From the IMG/VR virus record IMGVR_UViG_3300027976_000057, positions 1 to 48,258 of that record: a stretch of 48,258 nt of DNA; one strand, 5' to 3'. The translations under genes were made by a program, and so were the position numbers. Of this stretch, positions 6,117 through 14,248 are shown piece by piece. A model generated the notes under the pieces. It worked only from the letters and a program-made list of their open reading frames with translations. It had not been told where the DNA came from and did not search any database. Positions within the stretch are counted from its first letter, which is position 1. Each line of letters opens with the position of its first letter. The stretch comes from a virus.

Positions 6117-9100
6117 TTGGCCACCAATAAAAATGATGCGTTATTTAGTCGTCTCGTGGACTTATTTCAAAACGGAGTAGGAGTCGCTCGTAAGACAAAA
6201 GGCGCTTTAGATCACAAGCCCGGATACAACCCTCGTTATATGGGCATCGCAGGAAGCTCTGGTGTTGGGCATTTCAAAAATCATTCTTTAAAGAAAAACA
6301 CAAGAAACACATTTAATCATGTAATGAACCCCCATGCCGCGCACCGCCAAAGTCGTTATCATGAATACGAGCAAATGGAGGAGACGGCTGAAATCCACAC
6401 AGCCTTAAATGTCATGGCCTCGGAAGTAACAGCCACAGACGAGAAAGGTAAATGTTTTCACATCCAAACTGACAACGAGCGTATTAAAGAACTTTTAAGC
6501 AATCTTTTTTATGATGTTTTGAACATTGAGTTCAATCTTTATTGGTATGTTCGTTCTTTATGCAAATTTGGCGACTTTACTCTTTACAACAGAATTGATC
6601 CAAAAAGAGGGATTGTTGGCGTAACTCCTATTCCGATCAATGAAATTGATCGTGAAGAAGATTTCAACCTAGACGAGCCACAAATGGTTCAATTCCATTG
6701 GGCTGCCAAAGGAGGAGAAGCTCTCCATGCGTTTCAAGTTACTCACATGCGCTTAAATGGCAATGAGTCGTTTCAGCCTTTTGGTACAAGTATTCTGGAG
6801 GGTGCTCGTAAAACTTGGAGACAGCTTTGCCATAAAAAAGGAACACTGGTTTTAACCACAACTGGTCCTAAAAAAATTGAATGTGTTTGTGTCGGAGATG
6901 TCGTGTTGTCGCATGACCCAGATACTAAAAAAACAATTCGTGCCAAAGTTAAACATGTTTTGCCGATGGGCAAACAAAAATTAGTCAGAGTAAAAACGCT
7001 TCATCGACAAATTGATGTAACTCCAAATCATGGACTTTTGGTTAAAACACCAAAAGGAGAACTTCATTACAAAAAAGCTTCCGAAATTATTTGCACAACT
7101 AATTACGGCGTTAACAAACATCGAAATGCAGAATGTCTAGTCCTCCCGGCTTTTAATGGCGGGATAAAACGACATTCGGTTGTACTTGAAAATTTAAATT
7201 TTCACACATCTTCGGATTTTATGAAATTGTTTGGGTTTATGCATGGAAATGGTTGGGTGAACAATTCTCATTGTGGATTTGCTCTTGGCGTAAATGACAA
7301 CCAAAATCAATTATATATTGATATTTTTGAAAATCTTTTTAAGAAAAAAATGAGAATTTCTCCAAAAAGATGCCTCAAAGGAGATCAGGCAAGCATCGAT
7401 TCAAAAGAAGCTAGTCTAATATTTAAGGCTTTCGGTTTTCAATCAGGTTTTGCTAACAAGCGTGTTCCTTCGTGGGTGTACGAGATGGATCGTAATCTGA
7501 TTATTGATTTCCTACAAGGATTTCATGGCGCAAATGGGTGCGAAAAAGATGAAAAATTTTCATTCTCTAGCCAAAAATTCTTAGAAGACGTGCAAGCTCT
7601 CTGTCATATAAGCGGGGTTACTTGTGGCTCTGAAATAAATTTGGACCGGAATAGAAATACTGAATTCAGTTCATATTTCAACAAAATAGTAACCACCCAA
7701 AATAGCTTTAGATTGTATGTTGATTTAACCAATATTTCTAATGAGCCAGTTCAATATGAACCCGTTATCAGCATTACTGAAATTGAGCCAGATGAAACGT
7801 ATGATCTAGAAGTAGATCACGAGCTTCACAATTTTGTAGCCAATGGCATTGTCACTCATAACACTTTGGCAGAAGATGCCATGTTGGTTTATCGCGTTGT
7901 ACGTTCGGCGGAACGTAGAGTTTTTTATGTAGACACCGCCAACGTCCCCGCTGCCGACGTGGGACCATTTTTGGAGCAAATGAGAAATGCTCTCCGCAGT
8001 AGTCAGGTTGTTGATCAAACATCTGGGCGGGTAGACTTACGTTACAATCCATTTAGCCAAGAAGAAGATTATTTCATTCCCGTTAGGGGATCGGACTCGG
8101 GCACTAAGATTGACACTCTTTCGGGCGGGGCTAACACCACCGCTACTGAGGACGTTGAGTACATCCAAAAGAAACTCTTCTCGGCTTTGCAAGTACCGAA
8201 AGCATTTTTGGGCTTCGATGATTCCCTCTCAAGCAAAGCAACTCTCGCCATCGAAGACGTTCGCTTCGCCAAGACTGTCGGGAACATCCAAAAAGTTGTT
8301 CTGGCTGAATTAAACAAACTCGCATATATCCATTTGTTCATTCATGGATTTGATGGAGAGGATCTCGTTAATTTCGATCTTCAATTATCGAATCCATCCA
8401 CGATCGCTCAACAGCAAAAACTTGAACTTTTGCGGACTCGTCTGGAAATTGTCAAAAACAATTATGATCCAGAAATGCGTATGTTAAGCCGGGAATATTT
8501 CCAGCGCAACATTCTTCAGATGAGCGAAGGAGAAATCGAAGAAGAGCGTACTCGCATTGAGTACGATAAAAAATTTGATGCCCGTATTGATGCAATCGAA
8601 CAGAAAGCTGCGCGCTCCGGTCCCTATTCAGATGGCTTTGATGGGAAGACTTATGGATACGGCGAAGATGGCAAAAAGACAGATGAATCTGACAAGGCAC
8701 CAGAAGAAAAGGCCCCTGCCGATCCTCTCTCAAATATCAAGAAACCATCTAAAGAGGAAGATGGCGAGGACGGCTTTATCAGGCCACCACAAAGCCCTGT
8801 GAAGCCGGAAGATCGTGTTGCCTATAATCGCAATCGTCGTCACACGCACGGCCCGATGGCGTTAGCCCAACCAGATTTTCGTTCTATGTTGAGTGTCAAA
8901 AATTCGTCACTCAAAGATATTTACGACAAAGACTTTCTCGGCATAGGAAATCCCTTCCGCGAAGGCAAAGAAATGGACATGGAAAATATTTTTGAACCCG
9001 ATGGGATGCCAATAAAGACAGTTTCGTCTCCAACAATCACAAAAGAAATTGAAATAATGTTAAAAACGATGGACGAGCATCTAAATATTTCTAGACAATG

Positions 9101-9155
9101 GTCATCTGTCAGCAGCAATTTGTTGGCAGAGGGTAACACCAAAGAAGAAGTTTGA
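6117..9155 (+). CDS. gp20: portal vertex protein (gp20-like) interrupted by an intein
   Basis: The 1012-residue precursor is a T4-type portal: residues 1-237 and 583-1012 form the 667-residue mature protein, and residues 238-582 are an intein. Portal features include the helical clip region before the insertion (EYEQMEETAEIHTALNV, about 82-98) and the conserved block LAEDAMLVYRVVRSAERR straight after it. The C-terminus is acidic and Pro/Lys-rich. The portal forms the dodecameric ring at the head vertex and is the DNA channel. Translation starts at TTG (6117), supported by AAGGAG 7 bases upstream and by the absence of any earlier ATG; the next Met is over 40 residues in. It is the first gene of the rightward head module. 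Confidence 0.93.
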   Translation: MATNKNDALFSRLVDLFQNGVGVARKTKGALDHKPGYNPRYMGIAGSSGVGHFKNHSLKKNTRNTFNHVMNPHAAHRQSRYHEYEQMEETAEIHTALNVMASEVTATDEKGKCFHIQTDNERIKELLSNLFYDVLNIEFNLYWYVRSLCKFGDFTLYNRIDPKRGIVGVTPIPINEIDREEDFNLDEPQMVQFHWAAKGGEALHAFQVTHMRLNGNESFQPFGTSILEGARKTWRQLCHKKGTLVLTTTGPKKIECVCVGDVVLSHDPDTKKTIRAKVKHVLPMGKQKLVRVKTLHRQIDVTPNHGLLVKTPKGELHYKKASEIICTTNYGVNKHRNAECLVLPAFNGGIKRHSVVLENLNFHTSSDFMKLFGFMHGNGWVNNSHCGFALGVNDNQNQLYIDIFENLFKKKMRISPKRCLKGDQASIDSKEASLIFKAFGFQSGFANKRVPSWVYEMDRNLIIDFLQGFHGANGCEKDEKFSFSSQKFLEDVQALCHISGVTCGSEINLDRNRNTEFSSYFNKIVTTQNSFRLYVDLTNISNEPVQYEPVISITEIEPDETYDLEVDHELHNFVANGIVTHNTLAEDAMLVYRVVRSAERRVFYVDTANVPAADVGPFLEQMRNALRSSQVVDQTSGRVDLRYNPFSQEEDYFIPVRGSDSGTKIDTLSGGANTTATEDVEYIQKKLFSALQVPKAFLGFDDSLSSKATLAIEDVRFAKTVGNIQKVVLAELNKLAYIHLFIHGFDGEDLVNFDLQLSNPSTIAQQQKLELLRTRLEIVKNNYDPEMRMLSREYFQRNILQMSEGEIEEERTRIEYDKKFDARIDAIEQKAARSGPYSDGFDGKTYGYGEDGKKTDESDKAPEEKAPADPLSNIKKPSKEEDGEDGFIRPPQSPVKPEDRVAYNRNRRHTHGPMALAQPDFRSMLSVKNSSLKDIYDKDFLGIGNPFREGKEMDMENIFEPDGMPIKTVSSPTITKEIEIMLKTMDEHLNISRQWSSVSSNLLAEGNTKEEV
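6828..7862 (+). other. intein (345 aa) in the portal protein, with a degenerate LAGLIDADG domain
   Basis: Splicing motifs are complete: Cys1 and the block A pattern (C..kGT.....G.kki..v.vGD.V), block B T65-P-N-H68, block F (YDLEVDHELHNF) and block G ending His-Asn, with Thr as the +1 residue of the C-extein. The mature junction RQL/TLAEDAM restores a normal portal sequence. The central region has two LAGLIDADG-like helices, LFGFMHGNG and LQGFHGANG, in which the catalytic acidic residue of each is Asn. Splicing should work, whereas homing cleavage probably does not. A 60-base sample in the intein (7201-7260) has 22 G/C against 32 in a portal sample (8221-8280), consistent with separate origin. 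Confidence 0.93.
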
Positions 9156-9186
9156 GTTACCCCTCGCAGAAAGATGATTTTAACCC

Positions 9187-10053
9187 ATGCCCATCAAACA
9201 CAACAAAAAACGCAATGTTGGATTGATCCAAGAATTTCTTGCTCGTCATATGGCGATTTCGATGGTTGAAAACAAACCAGAGAAAAAAGATAAGGCTATC
9301 CAATTAGTTGGAAAGCATTTCAAGCTATCATCAGATCTTCATAAAGAATGGATGACGTTTCATTCTTTGGTCTCGACGCAAGTTAACAATAAAGAAGTGG
9401 CTCATTCTCTAATTTCCGAAGCCAAAAAACTTTGCCGTACTTTATCCGAAGCAGATTTGGAGCGCGCAAAAACTACATTAATTCATGATATCAATCACCA
9501 ACTCGGCGACGATAAATTCTGGGGTCGTGAGGTTAAAAATTATAAATTGTACGCGACTGTGCAAATTCTGATGAATGAGTGGAGGAACCCATCTGGTTCT
9601 TTAGGCGAGACAGCGGCGCTAGAAGACAAACTCATGGAGCATTTAACTCGTGTTGTCATCGCTACCGAAAAACCAATCCCCGTTGTTCGTGATGCAGATG
9701 CACCCCCGGACGTTTTAGTGATTAAATTGATGACAGAGAAGTTTAATTCGAAATACAGCAAAATATTAAATGAAAGGCAAAAAAAAATTGTCAGTCTTTA
9801 TTTGTGTGCTCAAGAGCTCGGATCTGATCCGAGCGAAAAAGAACTGCGAAGTTATTTGAAACAACTCGGTGAATCTGTTCTTTTTAAGATGGAAAAGTAT
9901 GCAGCTATTAATTCCCCTGATATTTATTTGCAAGATAAACTCAAAGAAACTCGTGAGTTTATCAAAACCACGTTAAATCTTGAGATTTTGACGGAAGATA
10001 TTCTTTCTGCATATCTCAATTTCGCAAAGCTTGAAGAGGAATTAATATGCTGA
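9187..10053 (+). CDS. hypothetical head-module protein (288 aa) between portal and protease
   Basis: An all-helical, Lys/Glu-rich 288-residue protein with no recognised motif. It lies between the portal and protease genes, where T4 carries the small prohead core genes 67 and 68, so a role in the prohead core is a reasonable guess from position. It is much longer than gp67 or gp68 and does not resemble them. Its end overlaps the protease start as ATGCTGA, which couples the two. No strong ribosome site precedes its ATG. Confidence 0.7.
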   Translation: MPIKHNKKRNVGLIQEFLARHMAISMVENKPEKKDKAIQLVGKHFKLSSDLHKEWMTFHSLVSTQVNNKEVAHSLISEAKKLCRTLSEADLERAKTTLIHDINHQLGDDKFWGREVKNYKLYATVQILMNEWRNPSGSLGETAALEDKLMEHLTRVVIATEKPIPVVRDADAPPDVLVIKLMTEKFNSKYSKILNERQKKIVSLYLCAQELGSDPSEKELRSYLKQLGESVLFKMEKYAAINSPDIYLQDKLKETREFIKTTLNLEILTEDILSAYLNFAKLEEELIC

Positions 10054-10649
10054 AACTTTTATCTGAGTACAATTTATTCGATTATAAACCCGAGGACGTA
10101 GAGAAGTCCATGGAAGACAACAATGGACATATTATCCTTTCTGGTGTTTTGCAAAAAGCTGATCTTTTAAACCAAAATGGCCGTGTTTACCCGAGAAACA
10201 TTTTGGAGCGCGAGATTAGAAACTACCAAAAATTCATTATCGAGTCTCGCGCCCTTGGCGAATTAGATCATCCTGACCATGCTGTAGTGGAACTGAAAAA
10301 TGTTTCTCACGCCATCATTGAAGCCCGAATGGAAGACGATGTAGTTTATGGACGTTTGAAAATCCTCAACACTTCTGCCGGTAAAGAATTGCAAGCCCTT
10401 GTCAAAGACGGCATCAAAATTGGCATTTCTTCTAGGGGAGTTGGATCTCTCAAAAAAGAAGGTGACCGTCATATCGTCCAAGACGATTTTCAGTTGATTT
10501 GTTGGGATGTTGTAAGTGAACCATCAACCCCTGGCGCATTCGTCATGAAAGAAGGCAGGGACATTTCTGAAAAAGAATTGAAAGCTGTTTTCAGTCAACA
10601 GGACAGAATCTCTCGCGTTCTTAATGATATCTTGATATTAAAGAAATAA
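10047..10649 (+). CDS. gp21: prohead core protease (gp21-like)
   Basis: A 200-residue serine protease of the T4 gp21 family (S80/U9), close to the usual size. Visible hallmarks are the opening region with NGRVYPRNI (44-52), the His motif ELDHPDH with His75, and the nucleophile motif GISSRGVGS (Ser128/Ser129, of which Ser129 precedes RG). The final third has the family's WDVVSEPSTPGA segment. It degrades the scaffold and trims capsid and internal proteins after (L/I)-x-E during head maturation. It overlaps the upstream gene by 7 bases. Substrate-like sites are visible in the capsid protein at residue 64 and in other head genes here. Confidence 0.93.
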   Translation: MLKLLSEYNLFDYKPEDVEKSMEDNNGHIILSGVLQKADLLNQNGRVYPRNILEREIRNYQKFIIESRALGELDHPDHAVVELKNVSHAIIEARMEDDVVYGRLKILNTSAGKELQALVKDGIKIGISSRGVGSLKKEGDRHIVQDDFQLICWDVVSEPSTPGAFVMKEGRDISEKELKAVFSQQDRISRVLNDILILKK

Positions 10650-10650
10650 C

Positions 10651-11040
10651 ATGACGCTAAATAATACGCCATCCCCAGGATACAATTTTCTTCCTTCATA
10701 TCAAATGTCGGGCATTCCTTATGTTACTTCTTCAGTAGCAACATCTGGCGTTACGCATTTAGCATTTGATCGAGTAACTCGTTTTATTACCGTCAAAAAT
10801 AACGACATCGGAACAACTCAAATCAACTTTGCGTTTACAGCTAACGGTCTCGGTACATACAATTTTTTTCAACTAAAAGATGGAGAGACTTTTCACGCTG
10901 AAGTTAGGATTAAAGATCTTTTTGTAACTTGCGTTTCTGGCACCACTGCCGAATATACCGTATTTGCTGGCATGACGACTATTAACTCCAGAGACTTTCC
11001 TATCTTATCCGGCTCTGGTGGCATCTCTGGAGTTGGTTAA
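10651..11040 (+). CDS. small beta-rich protein, probably a virion component (129 aa)
   Basis: A 129-residue protein with regular alternation of hydrophobic strands and turns (TRFITVKNN, INFAFTANGLG, FHAEVRIKDLFV, YTVFAGMTTI) and a Gly/Ser-rich tail ending GSGGISGVG. The pattern is that of a single beta-sandwich domain like capsid decoration or neck proteins. It starts one base after the protease stop and sits inside the head cluster, so a virion role is likely, but no family is named with confidence. Confidence 0.7.
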   Translation: MTLNNTPSPGYNFLPSYQMSGIPYVTSSVATSGVTHLAFDRVTRFITVKNNDIGTTQINFAFTANGLGTYNFFQLKDGETFHAEVRIKDLFVTCVSGTTAEYTVFAGMTTINSRDFPILSGSGGISGVG

Positions 11041-11096
11041 TTAAATTAGAAAAACAAGCCTAGCATCATAAGTAAGAAACAAGGTAGTATTAATTC

Positions 11097-11816
11097 ATGA
11101 AAATTAAAAAATCAGAGTTCAAGGCACTCATAAAAGAATGTCTCATCGAAATTCTCCAAGAAGGTCTTGGAGGGAATGCCCTCCCTGGCAACACTGCAAT
11201 TACTTCCAAAAAAAGTGGGTTCCCTTTTGGTGGCCAAGCAGGCCCAAAAAGGGTAGACGCTGACGAGTTTGAGTCATCGGAAGAAGACGAAGAAACCTCG
11301 GAAGAAGACGAAGAAACCTCGGAAGAAGACGAAGAAACCTCGGAAGAAGACGAAGAAACCTCGGAAGAAGACGAAGAAACCTCGGAAGAAGACGAAGAAA
11401 CCTCGGAAGAAGACGAAGAAACCGTCCAAGAGGCTCAATGGTTTTCTCGCAAGAAAAAACTTGTAAAAGAAAACTTTAGATTTGCTCCTCGCAAGCCTGC
11501 GCCCAAGCCTGCGCCCAAGGCGCCAGTTACCGTAAAACGTAATCAACGCCTAGAGGAGTTAACTCGGCAGGTTGCTGGTAGTATCAAGGGTAATGCCAAA
11601 ATGAAAACTATATTTGAAGATATTTTTCGCGACACGGCAAACACAACTCTTCACGAGCAAACACAGCGCGCCTCGGTTGCCAAAGCCCAAAGTGAGTATG
11701 GGATGCACAATGTCATTGATGCCAACCCGGAAGAAATTTTCGAAGGCGCAGATCGTTGGGCGACATTAGCTTTTAAGCCAGCGCATTCGTTCACAGGAAA
11801 AATAACCAACAAATAA
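11097..11816 (+). CDS. acidic-repeat internal head/scaffold-associated protein (239 aa)
   Basis: Three parts are visible. Residues 1-22 form a basic/amphipathic helix ending L-Q-E followed by Gly, a gp21-type cleavage site. Residues 61-109 are seven identical SEEDEET repeats, extremely acidic. The rest begins with a Pro/Lys/Arg-rich stretch (KPAPKPAPKAP) and becomes helical and basic. The combination of a targeting-like N-terminus, an acidic core and a position between protease and scaffold genes suggests a prohead core or packaged protein. The opposite-strand and +1 frames across the repeat are open only because of its composition. Confidence 0.75.
   Translation: MKIKKSEFKALIKECLIEILQEGLGGNALPGNTAITSKKSGFPFGGQAGPKRVDADEFESSEEDEETSEEDEETSEEDEETSEEDEETSEEDEETSEEDEETSEEDEETVQEAQWFSRKKKLVKENFRFAPRKPAPKPAPKAPVTVKRNQRLEELTRQVAGSIKGNAKMKTIFEDIFRDTANTTLHEQTQRASVAKAQSEYGMHNVIDANPEEIFEGADRWATLAFKPAHSFTGKITNK
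11277..11423 (+). repeat. seven perfect 21-base tandem repeats encoding SEEDEET
   Basis: Seven head-to-tail copies of TCGGAAGAAGACGAAGAAAC plus C are identical base for base, including at synonymous positions. Such identity means recent expansion or ongoing homogenisation, and the copy number is likely to vary between isolates. Confidence 0.95.
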
Positions 11817-11841
11817 TTAAAGTTTTCCCAGGAGGTTTATT

Positions 11842-12411
11842 ATGACACGATATGTACCGCTTCACCACCACAATACAACAGAACCATCAGATCGCGCCCA
11901 TAGTAGTGCCTTTGAAGTAAATGACTCGAATCGCCAAATCGTGCTTCGTGCTTCATACACGGGATCACCTCTTTTTAGAGATACCCCGGATGGCTACCGA
12001 GGAAATAACGCTCGCGCTATTTTCGAAGCCCTCGTGTTGACTCCATTCGAAGGTGGTAATGAAATGTTTGGAGATGTTTATCGAGATTATGGAGCAACCA
12101 ATCCCAACATTGCCCAACAAGCTCCTGATTTCGGCGCGATTCAAGCATTGATCGATAGCCGTGGCAATGGCGGGGGTTTCCCAACAACTCCATGGTCGCC
12201 AACAACAGCCTCCCCAACAGTTACTACAGGCGGTGCATTAGCAATTGCAGATAGTATTCCGGCAACACCAACACCAGTCCTTCGCGATGGAGGTTGGGGT
12301 CGCCGACGAAACGCAGGCCCAGCCGCGTTAAATCCCCGTACAACTGCGACGGAAATTCACAGGGATGTACTTGCGCGTCGTCCTTTGGGATCATCGAGAA
12401 ACTCAGGATAA
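11842..12411 (+). CDS. hypothetical head-module protein (189 aa)
   Basis: A 189-residue protein with a His/Asn-rich beginning, a central folded segment (about 32-75) and a Pro/Thr/Gly-rich low-complexity C-terminal half ending in an Arg-rich stretch. No family is recognised. AGGAGG lies 7 bases before the ATG, one of the strongest ribosome sites in the window, suggesting high expression. Position between the acidic-repeat gene and the scaffold suggests a head or core protein. Confidence 0.7.
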   Translation: MTRYVPLHHHNTTEPSDRAHSSAFEVNDSNRQIVLRASYTGSPLFRDTPDGYRGNNARAIFEALVLTPFEGGNEMFGDVYRDYGATNPNIAQQAPDFGAIQALIDSRGNGGGFPTTPWSPTTASPTVTTGGALAIADSIPATPTPVLRDGGWGRRRNAGPAALNPRTTATEIHRDVLARRPLGSSRNSG

Positions 12412-12425
12412 TCAGAAATTAAAAT

Positions 12426-14180
12426 ATGAGCACTTTATACAACGAAGTCTTAGCTGACGCCAAAAAAATTCGGGAAGTCGCAATTCAGGATGCTCGTAAC
12501 AGCATTATGGATGAGATCCTTCCTCTTGTCAACAAAATGATTGCCGAAGAAATCGCCAATCCTGATGGAATGCCCGGTTTCGAAGACACCGACGAAGACC
12601 CATTGGATCAAGTAAATACAGATCCTCTGCCTCCTGTTAACGGAGCTCCTGTAGTTCCTGCGGAATTGCCACCGGCAGCCCCTGTAGACGTTGCTTATGA
12701 CAGCGCCGGGGATTCCGCTATTCCTTTGGCCCCTGCGTCTACACCCGTTGGATTACTGAACTTAACTCCCGGCCCGGATGGAAAGGTAACAATAAGTCTT
12801 GACGATTTATTAAATTGCTTAAAAGACAAAACTTCGGAACCTGCAAGCACAACCCCTCCGGTAGATGCAATGCCGTCTGACGTTCCACCGCCTGTTGTTA
12901 GTCCGCCCCGTAGCGCTGGGGCAATGGAACCTCCTTTGCCACCACTTCCGCCACTTCCGATGGGCGAGAACAAGCAAGTAAAGCTTTTGAAAGTAGTTTC
13001 AGAGAAAGTTAATTCGCTTGAAGGATTGTTAGGCAACCTAACGGAAATTTCTTCGGCCCAAGAGGCAAAATCCATCAAAGATGGATTGTATGTGCTTTAT
13101 TGCCGCCTACAAGAAACCAAAACTATAGATCATGTTTCGGTTCGTGCAAAAACAATTCTAGAAGAAAAAATTGAAAAAATGTACGATTCCGTGGACGAAT
13201 TATTTGAATCAACTATTTATGAGAAAACAAGGGTTAGGAACACAACCATGAAACAAGGAAAAACTGCCACTCTAAAAAACCTTTTCGAAGATGTGAGTGA
13301 TGATTTGCTAGACGAAGAAGCTCAACTCTCTGGATTATTCGATGACGAAGAAGTCGATGAGTGCGGCGATGAACCTATGGGCCACGAACATGCCGAAGGC
13401 GAAGAAGATGACGGCTCTATGAGCGATCTTTTTGGTAGTTCTGACATGGACCCTGATGATGATGACATTGCAACGATTACCCTCGTTGATGATGATGAAG
13501 TAAATCCAACTGCCAGGATGGGTATGGGCGAAAGCCAAGACCTTGACGACGACATGATTGTCGAAATTTCAGAAACCGAATTGAAGGAAGCTCTTGCTTC
13601 ACTCAACGAAAGCGACGAAGAAGATTCTGGGCTAGTTGAATTCGAAAATGATGAAGAAATTGAAGACGAGGACGCCAATGAATCCGTAACTGGAGATATT
13701 TTTGGTGACCATGTTGGAGATGATGCCTCCGAAATGCCGACAGTTTCGTCGGTACGCAAACCCTCAGTAGCTACTACAGAATCGAAAGCTGCAAATATTC
13801 AACTCAAAGGAAAGTTGAATGAAGCAGATCGTAAGCTCAAGGCAGCGCACTCAAAACTTGTAGAGAGTAATTTGCTCAACGCAAAATTAATCTATGCAAC
13901 ACAATTTCTCAAACGTGGCGGTTTAACAAAGGTCCAAATGGACCGAGTTGTTGAATGTCTGGACGCAGCCGAGAACATTGTTGAAGCAAAAGTTATTTTC
14001 AACAAGTTAACCAAGAAACTCAATGAACGCAAAAGCGCCCCTGGAACTGAAACTCGCAAACCTCTTCGTGAGTCGCGTGAAATTTCACAACCAGTCGTTC
14101 TTGCAGAAGGTTTCGACCTTCCATTGGATGATTCTCGCTGGGAACAAATGGCCGGAATTCGACCACGCCGCAATGGATAA
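12426..14180 (+). CDS. gp22: prohead core scaffolding protein (gp22-like), enlarged
   Basis: A 584-residue, very acidic protein directly before the capsid gene, the position of T4 gene 22. The first 60 residues are helical, about 60-180 is Pro-rich linker, about 280-440 is strongly Asp/Glu-rich, and 450-540 is a coiled coil ending in the segment NLLNAKLIYATQFL...LTKVQMDRVVECLDAAENIVEAK, a pattern I associate with scaffold proteins of T4-like phages. T4 gp22 is only about 270 residues. Two protease-type sites lie near the C-terminus, LRE/S at 547-550 and LAE/G at 559-562. It should form the inner core that shapes the prohead and is then degraded. Confidence 0.82.
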   Translation: MSTLYNEVLADAKKIREVAIQDARNSIMDEILPLVNKMIAEEIANPDGMPGFEDTDEDPLDQVNTDPLPPVNGAPVVPAELPPAAPVDVAYDSAGDSAIPLAPASTPVGLLNLTPGPDGKVTISLDDLLNCLKDKTSEPASTTPPVDAMPSDVPPPVVSPPRSAGAMEPPLPPLPPLPMGENKQVKLLKVVSEKVNSLEGLLGNLTEISSAQEAKSIKDGLYVLYCRLQETKTIDHVSVRAKTILEEKIEKMYDSVDELFESTIYEKTRVRNTTMKQGKTATLKNLFEDVSDDLLDEEAQLSGLFDDEEVDECGDEPMGHEHAEGEEDDGSMSDLFGSSDMDPDDDDIATITLVDDDEVNPTARMGMGESQDLDDDMIVEISETELKEALASLNESDEEDSGLVEFENDEEIEDEDANESVTGDIFGDHVGDDASEMPTVSSVRKPSVATTESKAANIQLKGKLNEADRKLKAAHSKLVESNLLNAKLIYATQFLKRGGLTKVQMDRVVECLDAAENIVEAKVIFNKLTKKLNERKSAPGTETRKPLRESREISQPVVLAEGFDLPLDDSRWEQMAGIRPRRNG

Positions 14181-14248
14181 ATGCGCGTAACAAAATAGTT
14201 ATCTATAGAAAATTTGTAGTAGAAAAAATACTTTAAGGAGTTTTGATA

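Noticed and set aside
6828-7862. Group I intron or separate homing endonuclease gene in the portal
   Set aside because: The frame is continuous through both junctions, and protein-splicing residues are present at both ends, so it is an intein.
11269-11546. Lys/Arg-Pro repeat (plus) and Phe-rich repeat (minus) frames over the SEEDEET tract
   Set aside because: Composition artefacts of a perfect 21-base repeat; no ribosome sites and no sequence outside the repeat that looks like protein.
14181-14248. T4-type late promoter (TATAAATA) before the capsid gene and other late genes
   Set aside because: No clear TATAAATA was found upstream of the late genes I read; nearby A/T-rich strings are not distinctive.
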